From: Pseudomonas lopnurensis
Lineage (GTDB): Bacteria; Pseudomonadota; Gammaproteobacteria; Pseudomonadales; Pseudomonadaceae
Length of the DNA: 64,000 nucleotides
NCBI RefSeq assembly: GCF_015070855.1
Contig: NZ_JADDIX010000099.1
Span: 107,012 to 171,011, forward strand
Direction of reading: 5' to 3'
In this document: positions 54,084-62,191 of the stretch, one piece after another
How the letters are laid out: every line of letters begins with the position of its first letter
How positions within the stretch are numbered: position 1 is the stretch's first letter
The notes under the pieces: model-generated
Seen by the model: only the letters and a program-made list of their open reading frames with translations
Told to the model about the DNA's origin: nothing
The model's database searches: none
Translations under genes and position numbers: made by a program

Positions 54084-55336
54084 TTGGGATTCTGCATCGA
54101 AGTCGGATCGCTGGCCGGAAAGGTATCGGCGACGGCGTCGTCCACCACCGTTTCCTCGCTGCCATGGCTGTCACGTCGCTGTGGCTGAAGTTCGACCTTG
54201 ATCCAGCCGTTCTCGCGCCGGTCGAATGCCTCGAAGGCGGCGATCACATCGTTCATCGGCTTGATCTGGGTGAGAATCTTCGCCGGATCGATGCGCCGCG
54301 CCTGGATCATCTCGATCAGCACAGGGATGTATTTGCGGTGATGGCAGTTGCCCATGTTGATGGTGATGTTCTTGTTCATCGCCATGCCGATGGGAAAGGT
54401 CATCGCATCCGGAGGGTAGACACCGATGATCGACAGCGTGCCGGCCTTGGCAACGCTCTGCACCGCCCATTCCAGCGCCTGGGACGGTGCGTCGCCGGGC
54501 TGCCAGAGGTGCCGGTGGCTGCCCTGGTCGTCGTCCGGCTTGTTCCCACAGCAGCCATGCTCGGCGTCGATGCCCACGGCATCGATCACGCGGTCGACGC
54601 CGATGCCGCCGGTCAGGCGCTTGAGCGTTTTCACCGGGTCCTCGCGATTGAAGTTGATCACCTCCGCGCCCTGGTGCTGGGCCATGCGCAGGCGGTCGTC
54701 CAACTGATCGATGGCGAATACCCGGCCGGCACCCAGCAGCTTGGCGCTGGCGATGGCGAACTGGCCGACCGGGCCACAGCCGAACACCGCAACGGTGTCG
54801 CCGCTGCCGACCTCGGCCATCTCGGCACCGAAATAGCCGGTGGGGAAGATGTCGGAGAGCAGGATCGCCTGGTCGTCGCTGACCTCCGGTGGCAGCTTGA
54901 CCAGGCCGATATTGGCGAAGGGAATGCGCGCCTTCTCGGCTTGCAGCCCGTGGAAGGGGCCGGTGGCCGATGGGCCGCCATAGAAGGCGGTGCCGGCCTC
55001 CTTGCCATTGGGATTGGCACCGTCGCACTGGGCGAAATAGCCGGCACGGCAGTAGGAACAGTTGCCGCAGGCGATGGTGGACGGGATCACCACGCGATCA
55101 CCGATCTGCAGGTTGCGCACGTCGGGGCCGAGCTCTTCGACGATGCCGACGCCCTCATGGCCGAGAATGGTGCCGGGTTGCATACCGCTGAAGGTGCCGC
55201 GTACGAAGTGCAGGTCGGTACCGCAGATGGCCGAGGCGGTGATGCGCACGATGGCGTCGGTGGGCGCTTCGATGCGTGGTTCGGGCACGTCTTCGAGGCG
55301 GATGTCGCCGACGGCATGGTAGACAACAGCTTTCAT
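54080..55336 (-). CDS. Zinc-dependent alcohol dehydrogenase (formaldehyde dehydrogenase-like)
   Basis: 418-residue medium-chain dehydrogenase. Catalytic zinc ligands Cys38 (SAICGTDLHF) and His60-Glu61 (LGHEGVG), structural-zinc cysteines in CGNCSYCRAGYFAQC, Rossmann motif VFGCGPVGQFA. It resembles the glutathione-independent formaldehyde dehydrogenase group. After the usual end near GWIKVELQP there is a roughly 30-residue tail with DTFPASDPTS. The TAG stop at 54080-54082 is contributed by the end of the MITE, so the native C-terminus may have been slightly longer or different. Substrate uncertain. Confidence 0.87.
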   Translation of the reverse strand: MKAVVYHAVGDIRLEDVPEPRIEAPTDAIVRITASAICGTDLHFVRGTFSGMQPGTILGHEGVGIVEELGPDVRNLQIGDRVVIPSTIACGNCSYCRAGYFAQCDGANPNGKEAGTAFYGGPSATGPFHGLQAEKARIPFANIGLVKLPPEVSDDQAILLSDIFPTGYFGAEMAEVGSGDTVAVFGCGPVGQFAIASAKLLGAGRVFAIDQLDDRLRMAQHQGAEVINFNREDPVKTLKRLTGGIGVDRVIDAVGIDAEHGCCGNKPDDDQGSHRHLWQPGDAPSQALEWAVQSVAKAGTLSIIGVYPPDAMTFPIGMAMNKNITINMGNCHHRKYIPVLIEMIQARRIDPAKILTQIKPMNDVIAAFEAFDRRENGWIKVELQPQRRDSHGSEETVVDDAVADTFPASDPTSMQNPN

Positions 55337-55742
55337 AACGACTCCCTATCGCACCCCTTGATCGCGTCAGGCCGTGTCAAGGGTGGGTGGTTGGTGAGCT
55401 ACAGTCCTAGCCGCCGTAGGGGAAAGAACGCGGCGCGCGCTGCTGCCGCGATGCAGCGGGCCGCGAAATGCTCGGTACCGCGCTCACATATTCCGACTTC
55501 TCCTGGCTTTGCCGGTTCATCTTTTTTGTTGGCGACCGCGCGGGTAGCGGGTAGCGGGTAGGTCGGCGCTGAGCGCAGCGAGCCCAACAGGGATCGGCAC
55601 GCACGTGTTGGGCTTCGTCGCTGCGCTCCTCAGCGGAACACCGCCCGACCCAACGCGCCCAGACCCAACGGCTATTGCCCACAGCAAGCAGCCGCGCCGC
55701 TGGGGTGGCGAACAGCGAGCGCTGGCGCGATCCCGAACGGCA
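55337..55742. repeat. Intergenic stretch with family B repeat copy 2
   Basis: 406 bp without a supported gene. A repeat at about 55558-55658 has GCTGAGCGCAGCGAGCCCAA facing GTTGGGCTTCGTCGCTGCGC, with GGTCGG/CCGACC-like flanks. The rest shows nothing recognisable apart from the 5' leader of the zinc dehydrogenase gene. Confidence 0.6.
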
Positions 55743-56663
55743 TCAAGGCAGCTCCAGGCTCCAGGGCAGTTCGCCGGAAAAGGCCTGGAGCAGATGGTCG
55801 ATCATCACCCGCACCTTGGCCGGTGGCCGGCGCTCGGGTGGATAGACCGCGTAGATTCCGCCCGGCGAGATGCAGGGGTGGTCCAGTTCCAGCGCCACCA
55901 GCTCGCCGCTGCGCAAGGCGCTCGCGACGATGAACTGCGGCTGGTAGATCAGCCCCTGGCCGCCGATGGCTGCGGCCAGCAAGGCCTCGCCGTTGTTGGC
56001 GATCAGATCGCCGCTGACCGCTATTCGCACATCGGCGGCGCGACCGAAGGTCCAGTGCTTGCTGCCGACCAGGGTCGACAGGCTGTAACCCAGGCAGTTG
56101 TGCTGCGCGAGTTCGACGACCCGCCGTGGCACGCCGCGCTCATCCAGGTAGCGTGGCGCGGCGCAAACCAGCATCGTGCAATCGGCGAGCCGCCGGGCCT
56201 GCAGGAGGCTATCCTCGAGCCAGCCGATACGCACGGCCATGTCCCAGCCGCCATCGAGCAAGTCGATCTGGCTGTCATTGAGGCCCAGCTCCACCTGTAC
56301 CGCCGGATGGCGGCGGCTGAAGGCCGGCATCAGCGGGGCGACGAAGCGCGTGCCGAACGACAAGGGCACGTTCATGCGCAACAGCCCGGTTGCCTCGACC
56401 CGCTGCGAGGCGACGCTGGCTTCGGCCTCGTCGATATCCGGCAGGATGCGCTGGCAGGCATCCAGGTAGCTGCTGCCGGCTTCGGTCAGGCTCAGGCGAC
56501 GGGTGCTGCGGTGAAACAGCTTCACGCCCAGCCGCGCCTCCAGCGCATCGACGTGCTTGGTGGCCATGGCCGGCGACATGCCCAGGTGCCGCGCGGCGGC
56601 GGAGAGGCTACCGGCGCTGGCGGCACGGACGAACACACGCATGCTGGTGATACGGTCGAGCAC
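55743..56663 (-). CDS. LysR-family transcriptional regulator
   Basis: 306-residue regulator: winged HTH (LDRITSMRVFVRAASAGSLSAAARHLGMSPAMATKHVDALE) and a C-terminal effector domain. GTG at 56663 is chosen because GTAGGA precedes it and the residues before it do not look like the family. Divergent from the DODA dioxygenase gene, its probable target. Inducer unknown. CrgA/AaeR-like subgroup by appearance. Confidence 0.86.
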   Translation of the reverse strand: MLDRITSMRVFVRAASAGSLSAAARHLGMSPAMATKHVDALEARLGVKLFHRSTRRLSLTEAGSSYLDACQRILPDIDEAEASVASQRVEATGLLRMNVPLSFGTRFVAPLMPAFSRRHPAVQVELGLNDSQIDLLDGGWDMAVRIGWLEDSLLQARRLADCTMLVCAAPRYLDERGVPRRVVELAQHNCLGYSLSTLVGSKHWTFGRAADVRIAVSGDLIANNGEALLAAAIGGQGLIYQPQFIVASALRSGELVALELDHPCISPGGIYAVYPPERRPPAKVRVMIDHLLQAFSGELPWSLELP

Positions 56664-56770
56664 GGCAGTTCCTACTCCTGGTAACAAGTGTTAGTGCTTT
56701 TTTGCAGGTTCTAGCACGCAGAAGTGTAATTCATACTGCCCGCCAAGTTCATTCAGTGAAGGAGCGTGCC

Positions 56771-57589
56771 ATGGACACCGCAGCGGCCACCCCTCGTATG
56801 CCGACCCTTTTCGTGCCGCACGGTGCCGGGCCGTGCTTTTTCATGGACTGGAATCCGCCGACGGCCTGGAACGCCATGGCCGAGTTCCTCAAGGGTGTGG
56901 CCGCCAGCCTGCCGGCAAGACCACGTGCCATCGTGCTGGTCTCGGGGCACTGGCTGCAGGCCGAATTCCGCGTGACCAGCGCCGCACAACCGGGGCTGAT
57001 CTTCGATTACTACGGCTTTCCGGCGCATACCTACGAACTGCGCTATCCGGCGCCGGGCAGCCCGGCATTGGCCGCCCGCGTCAGCCAACTGCTCGGCGAT
57101 GCCCGCATTGCAGCCCGCGAGGACGCCGAACGCGGGTTCGATCACGGCATGTTCATCCCGCTGAAGCTGATGTTCCCCGCTGCCGACATTCCCGTGGTGC
57201 AATTGTCGCTGCGCAGCGATCTCGAGCCACAGGCGCACATCGAGGCCGGTCGCGCACTGGCGCCACTGCGCGACGAGGGCGTGTTGATCGTCGGTAGCGG
57301 CATGAGCTTTCACAACATGCGTGGCTATGGCGATCCACGCTTCGGTCCGATCTCCGACGAGTTCGACCGCTGGCTCACCGCCGCGGTCGAGTCCGCCCCC
57401 GAGCGACGCGACGCCGCGTTGCTGAACTGGGAACAGGCGCCCGCGGCGCGCCTCTGCCACCCCCCGCGCGCCGAGGAACACCTGATCCCGCTGCTGGTGG
57501 TGGCCGGAGCGGCCGCGGCATCGAGCGGGCGCAAGGTGTTCGGCGACCGCGTCATGGAAACCACACTGTCGGCCTATCGCTTCGGCTGA
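56771..57589 (+). CDS. DODA-type extradiol dioxygenase family protein (YgiD-like)
   Basis: 272-residue LigB-superfamily protein. Candidate metal ligands are His in FVPHGAGPCFF and SGHWLQAEF, plus His in GFDHGMFIPLKLMFP and MSFHNMRGYG. Such proteins open catechol rings (e.g. L-DOPA); the physiological substrate here is unknown. ATG 56771 with AAGGAG upstream; divergent from the LysR gene, with DUF2218 35 bp downstream. Confidence 0.88.
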   Translation: MDTAAATPRMPTLFVPHGAGPCFFMDWNPPTAWNAMAEFLKGVAASLPARPRAIVLVSGHWLQAEFRVTSAAQPGLIFDYYGFPAHTYELRYPAPGSPALAARVSQLLGDARIAAREDAERGFDHGMFIPLKLMFPAADIPVVQLSLRSDLEPQAHIEAGRALAPLRDEGVLIVGSGMSFHNMRGYGDPRFGPISDEFDRWLTAAVESAPERRDAALLNWEQAPAARLCHPPRAEEHLIPLLVVAGAAAASSGRKVFGDRVMETTLSAYRFG

Positions 57590-57623
57590 AGACCACCCCA
57601 CATCTCCACAGGAGGAACGACGA

Positions 57624-57905
57624 ATGCACACATCCCATGCCCGCATCGTTGCAGCGAACCCGCAACGACTGATCAAGCGGCTGTGCAACCACTGGCGGCA
57701 CAAGTTTCCCGTGCAGCTGGACGAGCAGAGCGGGGTGATCGAACTGCCGCTCGGCCAGTGCAGCCTGAGCGCCGGAGAGGGCTACCTGGATGCGCGATTG
57801 CAGTCGCCCGATCAGGAGCAGATGCACCGCATGCAGACGGTGGTCGCCGATCATCTGGCGCGCATGGCGGGCGACGAGCCGCTGGCCATCGACTGGCGGC
57901 ACTGA
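57624..57905 (+). CDS. DUF2218-family small protein
   Basis: 93-residue soluble protein, full family length, with HARIVAANPQRLIKRLCNHWRHKFPV and a C-terminal LARMAGDEPLAIDWRH. DUF2218 proteins are often beside siderophore or oxidoreductase genes; function not known. Ribosome site GGAGGA at 57611-57616. Likely co-transcribed with the dioxygenase and the cytochrome b561 gene. Confidence 0.85.
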   Translation: MHTSHARIVAANPQRLIKRLCNHWRHKFPVQLDEQSGVIELPLGQCSLSAGEGYLDARLQSPDQEQMHRMQTVVADHLARMAGDEPLAIDWRH

Positions 57906-57952
57906 AGCATTTCCGGCGGCAGGCGCCGTCATCCGAAAAGGGATAGCCAACG

Positions 57953-58474
57953 ATGGTCAACGACTCGAGAGACCGATACGGCAGCATCTCGCGCTCCTTC
58001 CACTGGCTGATGGCCCTGCTGATCGTCTGGCAGTTCCTCAAGCTCGGCGATCGCATCGCCGAGGGCGAGCACTGGATCGGCCAGGCGCTGGTGCCCTGGC
58101 ACGTTTCGCTCGGCGTGCTGCTGATGATCCTGGTGGTGCTGCGGATTCTCTGGGCGGCCAGCCAGCTCAAGCGGCGGCCGCTGCACGCTCCGGCCACGGC
58201 CCTGCTGGTCAAGGGCGGCCATCTGGCCCTGTATGCCTGCATGGTGCTGATGCCGATCACCGGCGTGCTGTTCATGCTGGGCAATGGCTACGGGCTCAAG
58301 GTGTTCGGCATGCAACTGGCCGAGAAAGGTCCGGAGATCGCCTGGGCGGCAACGCTAGGCGGCCTGCATTCGCCGCTGGCATGGCTGACCGTGCTGCTGG
58401 TCGTCGGCCATATCGGTATGGCGTTCTATCATCGCCTCGCCAGGCGCGACGACATCATGCAGCGCATGTTCTGA
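57953..58474 (+). CDS. Cytochrome b561
   Basis: 173-residue inner-membrane protein with four hydrophobic helices and haem-ligand histidines in RSFHWLMALL, VPWHVSLGVLL, KGGHLALYACM and VVGHIGMAFYH. Family members oxidise quinol or reduce superoxide in the E. coli relative. Third gene of the DODA-DUF2218-b561 run. Confidence 0.9.
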   Translation: MVNDSRDRYGSISRSFHWLMALLIVWQFLKLGDRIAEGEHWIGQALVPWHVSLGVLLMILVVLRILWAASQLKRRPLHAPATALLVKGGHLALYACMVLMPITGVLFMLGNGYGLKVFGMQLAEKGPEIAWAATLGGLHSPLAWLTVLLVVGHIGMAFYHRLARRDDIMQRMF

Positions 58475-58514
58475 ACTGTTCGAGCACACCCGCTGCGCCG
58501 AGGCGCATTCGCGG

Positions 58515-58580
58515 GTAGGTGGGTGCTGAGCGCAGCGAAGCCCAACTGGGATCGGCACGAATGCGTTGGGCTTCGTCGGT
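58515..58580. repeat. Palindromic intergenic repeat, family B copy 3
   Basis: GCTGAGCGCAGCGAAGCCCAA faces GTTGGGCTTCG at 58565-58575, between the convergent b561 and M23 genes. Confidence 0.6.
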
Positions 58581-58595
58581 TCGGCTCGAGAAAGT

Positions 58596-59444
58596 CTACT
58601 TCCCGTTCAGGGCGAAATTGGGCAGCGACTCCACCGGCTGGGTGAAGCGGAAGGGGATCGACACCATCGCCTTGCCGTAGGGTTTCTGCACCACGAAATG
58701 CAGGTGTGGCCCGGTGCTGCGCCCGGTGTTGCCGGATTGGCCGAGCAGCGTGCCGGCCTTCACCGGCTGGCCCGGCCGAACCTGCACCGAACCGCGCCGC
58801 AGATGCAAATAGGCACTGTGGGTGCCGTCCTCGTGTGCGATACGCACGTAGTTGCCGGCCGGGTCGGGCAGGCGTCCACCCTGGCCGTTGCGTATTTTCA
58901 CCACGGTGCCCGCCCGCGCCGCCATGATCGGCGTGCCCACCGGCATGGCGATATCCACCGCGTAGCGGCCGCTCGGCGAGTTGTGGCTGAAGTCACCTCC
59001 GGCCCCCTGGGAAATGCGGAAGGGGCCGCCTTGCCAGGGCAGTGCGTAGGCCGGCCCGGTTACCGACCCGGGCTGGTCCGGCTCCGGCGAGAAGATCAGC
59101 GCGTAGCTGAACGAATGCTTGAACATGATCGGCCCGCCTGGCTGCCGCTTGCTCAGCGTGGCCACGCGCACACGGCTGTTGGCCGGCACCGTCTGGCGGA
59201 TCATGCCCTTGCCGACACCCGCGACGTTCACCATGCGCGTGAGTCGCAGCGTCACGTTCACCGGCACATCCAGGGTATTGCTGACGTCCATCGCCTTGCC
59301 GCTGCCGGCGCGGTTGATGAACAGGCGCACGCTGCCGGGCTTGCCGGTGGCGTTCGGTTGATTGCCGTTGGCCAGCGCAGACGACGCCGGGGCAAGGCCC
59401 AGAAGCAATAGCAGCGGATAGACGAGCGGTCGCAGAGAGAGCAT
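58596..59444 (-). CDS. M23-family peptidase (LytM-type), exported
   Basis: 282 residues: signal peptide (MLSLRPLVYPLLLLLGLAPASSALA), an N-terminal beta domain and a C-terminal M23 domain with FSHNSPSGRYAVDIAMP (His, Asp), the HLHF motif and YLHLRRG. Zinc endopeptidase on peptidoglycan is the family role. Start ATG 59444 gives a clean signal peptide; ATG 59456 is an alternative. Alone between convergent and co-directional genes. Confidence 0.88.
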   Translation of the reverse strand: MLSLRPLVYPLLLLLGLAPASSALANGNQPNATGKPGSVRLFINRAGSGKAMDVSNTLDVPVNVTLRLTRMVNVAGVGKGMIRQTVPANSRVRVATLSKRQPGGPIMFKHSFSYALIFSPEPDQPGSVTGPAYALPWQGGPFRISQGAGGDFSHNSPSGRYAVDIAMPVGTPIMAARAGTVVKIRNGQGGRLPDPAGNYVRIAHEDGTHSAYLHLRRGSVQVRPGQPVKAGTLLGQSGNTGRSTGPHLHFVVQKPYGKAMVSIPFRFTQPVESLPNFALNGK

Positions 59445-59619
59445 GACGTGATCCATCACGGAAGGGACAACCTGCCGGCGGCGGGCAGGACGAATCCGTT
59501 GGTTCGTTGAAGATGGCCGCGCTCGTTCTGGGACTTGGGTCACACCTCAGGGTTCACGACCGTGCGTCGGGTTGGCGAGGGGGCGAAATGGATCGACAGC
59601 CCAGAACAGCCGGTGCGCC

Positions 59620-61770
59620 TCACTCTTCCTCCTTGATCAGCTCCAGCAACAGCAGGGAGCGCCCGGTCACCGCGTATTCGTCGTTGAAGTCGAAGCGCTC
59701 TGGCCGCGCGGCGGGGGAGTTGGAGTCCACCAGGCGGTTCCAGAACACGCCCTGGGGCACTTCCGGGAGGGTGAAGTTGACCAGGTCGTGGTGGGCGTTG
59801 ACGATGATCAACAGCGTCGCATCGGAGCCGGCGCGCCTGATGCCGGTGGGCTGGGCGCGGCCGTCGAGGAGCATGCCCATGCAGCGGTTGTTGCCGTCCT
59901 CCCACTGTTCGATGGTCATTTCCTCGGCATTCGGCGACAGCCAGGTGACGTCCTTGACGCCCAGTTCTTCGTTGTAGGCGCCGACCAGGAAGCGCCCGCG
60001 GCGCAGCATCGGGAAGCGCTGGCGCAGGCGGATCAGCTTGCGCACGAAGGCCAGCAGGCCATGGCTGTCGTCGCTGATGTCCCAGTTCACCCAGCCGATT
60101 TCGCTGTCCTGGCAGTAGGCGTTGTTGTTGCCGTGCTGGGTACGGGCGAACTCGTCGCCGGCGACGATCATCGGCGTGCCCTGGGAGAACAGCAGCGTGG
60201 CGAAGAAATTGCGCATCTGCCGATAGCGCAGGACGTTGATTTCGGGGTCGTCGCTGGGACCCTCGACGCCGTGGTTCCAGGAGAGGTTGTTGTCGCTGCC
60301 GTCGCGGTTGTCTTCGTCGTTGTCTTCGTTGTGCTTGTGGTTGTAGGACACCAGGTCCTTGAGTGTGAAACCGTCGTGTGCGGTGACGAAGTTGACCGAG
60401 CTGAACGGCCGGCGGCCGCGCTGGTTGAACAGGTCGCCCGAGCCGGTGAGGCGGCTGGCGAAGTCGGCGAGCTGCCCGTCGTCGCCTTTCCAGAAGGCGC
60501 GCACCGTGTCGCGGAACTGATCGTTCCATTCCGCCCAGCCCGGTGGGAAGCGGCCGACCTGATAGCCGCCGGGACCGCAATCCCAGGGTTCGGCGATCAG
60601 CTTGGTCTTGGCCAGCACCGGGTCCTGGCGGCAGGCGACGAGGAAGCCGTGGCGCTCGTCGAAACCCTCGTGCTCGCGGCCGAGAATGGTCGCCAGGTCG
60701 AAGCGGAAACCGTCCACGTGCATCTCGGTGGCCCAGTAGCGCAGCGAGTCGGTGACCATCTGCAGCACGCAGGGATGGCTCATGTCCAGGGTGTTGCCGG
60801 TGCCGGAATCGTTGATGTAGTAGCGCTTGTCGTCGGGCATCAGGCGGTAGTAGGAGGCGTTGTCGATGCCGCGCATGGACAGCGTCGGGCCCCGCTCGTT
60901 GCCTTCGGCGGTGTGGTTGTAGACCACGTCGAGGATCACCTCGAGGTCGGCATTGTGCAGGTGCGCGACCGTTTCCTTGAACTCGCTGATCTTGCCGCTG
61001 GCCAGGTACTTCGGGTGCGGTGCGAAGAAGGCGATGCTGTTATAGCCCCAGTAGTTGGCCATGCCTTTTTCCAGCAGGTGCTGGTCCTGGACGAAGGCAT
61101 GGATGGGCAGGAACTCGATCGACGAAACGCCGAGCTTGCGGATGTAGTCGATCACCTCCGGCGTCTTGATGCCGGCGAAGGTGCCACGCAGCTCATCCGG
61201 CACCGCCGGATGGCGCATGGTGTAGCCGCGCACATGGGTCTCGTAGATGATGGTGCGGTCCCAGGACACCTGCACCGGATGGTCGCGGCCCCAGGTGAAG
61301 GCCGGGTCGATGATCTTGCACTTGGGCACGAAGGGCGCGCTGTCGCGCTCGTCGAAGCTGAGGTCGCCATCGGCATGCCCGATCGTGTAGCCGAACAGCG
61401 CCTCGGACCAGCGCAGCTCGCCGACCAGCTGCTTGGCGTAGGGGTCGATCAAGAGTTTGTTGGGGTTGAAGCGGTGGCCGGCGTCCGGCTCGTAGGGGCC
61501 GTGCACGCGATAGCCGTAGATCTGCCCCGGATGCGCGTCGGGCAGGTAGCCGTGCCAGATCTCGTCGGTGTATTCGGGCAGTTCGATGCGCTCGATTTCG
61601 GTTTCGCCGCTGGCATCGAACAGGCACAGCTCCACTTTGGTGGCGTGGGCGGAGAAGATCGCGAAGTTGACGCCCAGGCCGTCCCAGGTGGCACCGAGGG
61701 GGAAGGGCAGGCCCTCGCGAATCCTGGATGGTGTCATGACCTGGGGGGCTTGGGGCTTTTTCTTGCTCAT
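59620..61770 (-). CDS. glgX: Glycogen debranching enzyme GlgX
   Basis: 716-residue GH13_11 isoamylase-type enzyme hydrolysing alpha-1,6 branches. N-terminal CBM48, catalytic barrel with VDGFRFDLATIL (nucleophile Asp), LIAEPWDCGPGGYQVG (acid/base Glu) and FVTAHDGFTLKDLVSYN. ATG 61770 preceded by GGAGA. Works with TreY and an unseen TreZ to turn glucan into trehalose. Follows DUF2934 and treY on the same strand. Confidence 0.95.
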   Translation of the reverse strand: MSKKKPQAPQVMTPSRIREGLPFPLGATWDGLGVNFAIFSAHATKVELCLFDASGETEIERIELPEYTDEIWHGYLPDAHPGQIYGYRVHGPYEPDAGHRFNPNKLLIDPYAKQLVGELRWSEALFGYTIGHADGDLSFDERDSAPFVPKCKIIDPAFTWGRDHPVQVSWDRTIIYETHVRGYTMRHPAVPDELRGTFAGIKTPEVIDYIRKLGVSSIEFLPIHAFVQDQHLLEKGMANYWGYNSIAFFAPHPKYLASGKISEFKETVAHLHNADLEVILDVVYNHTAEGNERGPTLSMRGIDNASYYRLMPDDKRYYINDSGTGNTLDMSHPCVLQMVTDSLRYWATEMHVDGFRFDLATILGREHEGFDERHGFLVACRQDPVLAKTKLIAEPWDCGPGGYQVGRFPPGWAEWNDQFRDTVRAFWKGDDGQLADFASRLTGSGDLFNQRGRRPFSSVNFVTAHDGFTLKDLVSYNHKHNEDNDEDNRDGSDNNLSWNHGVEGPSDDPEINVLRYRQMRNFFATLLFSQGTPMIVAGDEFARTQHGNNNAYCQDSEIGWVNWDISDDSHGLLAFVRKLIRLRQRFPMLRRGRFLVGAYNEELGVKDVTWLSPNAEEMTIEQWEDGNNRCMGMLLDGRAQPTGIRRAGSDATLLIIVNAHHDLVNFTLPEVPQGVFWNRLVDSNSPAARPERFDFNDEYAVTGRSLLLLELIKEEE

Positions 61771-61867
61771 GATATCTCCACGGGCGGATTCTCGAAGGCG
61801 AGCGGCTCCAGCTGCCGGCATGGGCGATCATTCGACCGACCCGATGCCGACAAGGTGCCGCCGTCGG

Positions 61868-62191
61868 TCAGCTGTCTTTCTTGACGCGTGGCGTGCGGGG
61901 CTTCTTGGGGGTTTCCGCGGAGCCCGTGGTGGCCGGGGCCTCCGTTTGGGCCGCGGCGCGCGAGGCGCGTGGCTTGCCGGCAGGCGCCGCCTTGGCTTTG
62001 GGTGTGGCGTCGGTGGGCTTGGTGGCGGCCTTGCGGGCGCGGCTGGCGGGCTTGGCGGTGGGGATGCCGTTTTCCGCCTCGACCAGTTTGCGCGCCATTT
62101 CCCAATGGCGTGCCTCCTCGCCATGCGGACAGCCTTCGGATTGCCAGATCTGGTAGGCGAACTCGCGGATACGTTGCTCTTCTGACTTCAT
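61868..62191 (-). CDS. DUF2934-family small basic protein
   Basis: 107 residues: an N-terminal conserved DUF2934 segment (EEQRIREFAYQIWQSEGCPHGEEARHWEMA) and a lysine/alanine/proline-rich tail from residue 45 like a histone-like linker. Start overlaps the treY stop by four bases. Commonly sits between treY and glgX in pseudomonads; function unknown. Confidence 0.85.
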   Translation of the reverse strand: MKSEEQRIREFAYQIWQSEGCPHGEEARHWEMARKLVEAENGIPTAKPASRARKAATKPTDATPKAKAAPAGKPRASRAAAQTEAPATTGSAETPKKPRTPRVKKDS

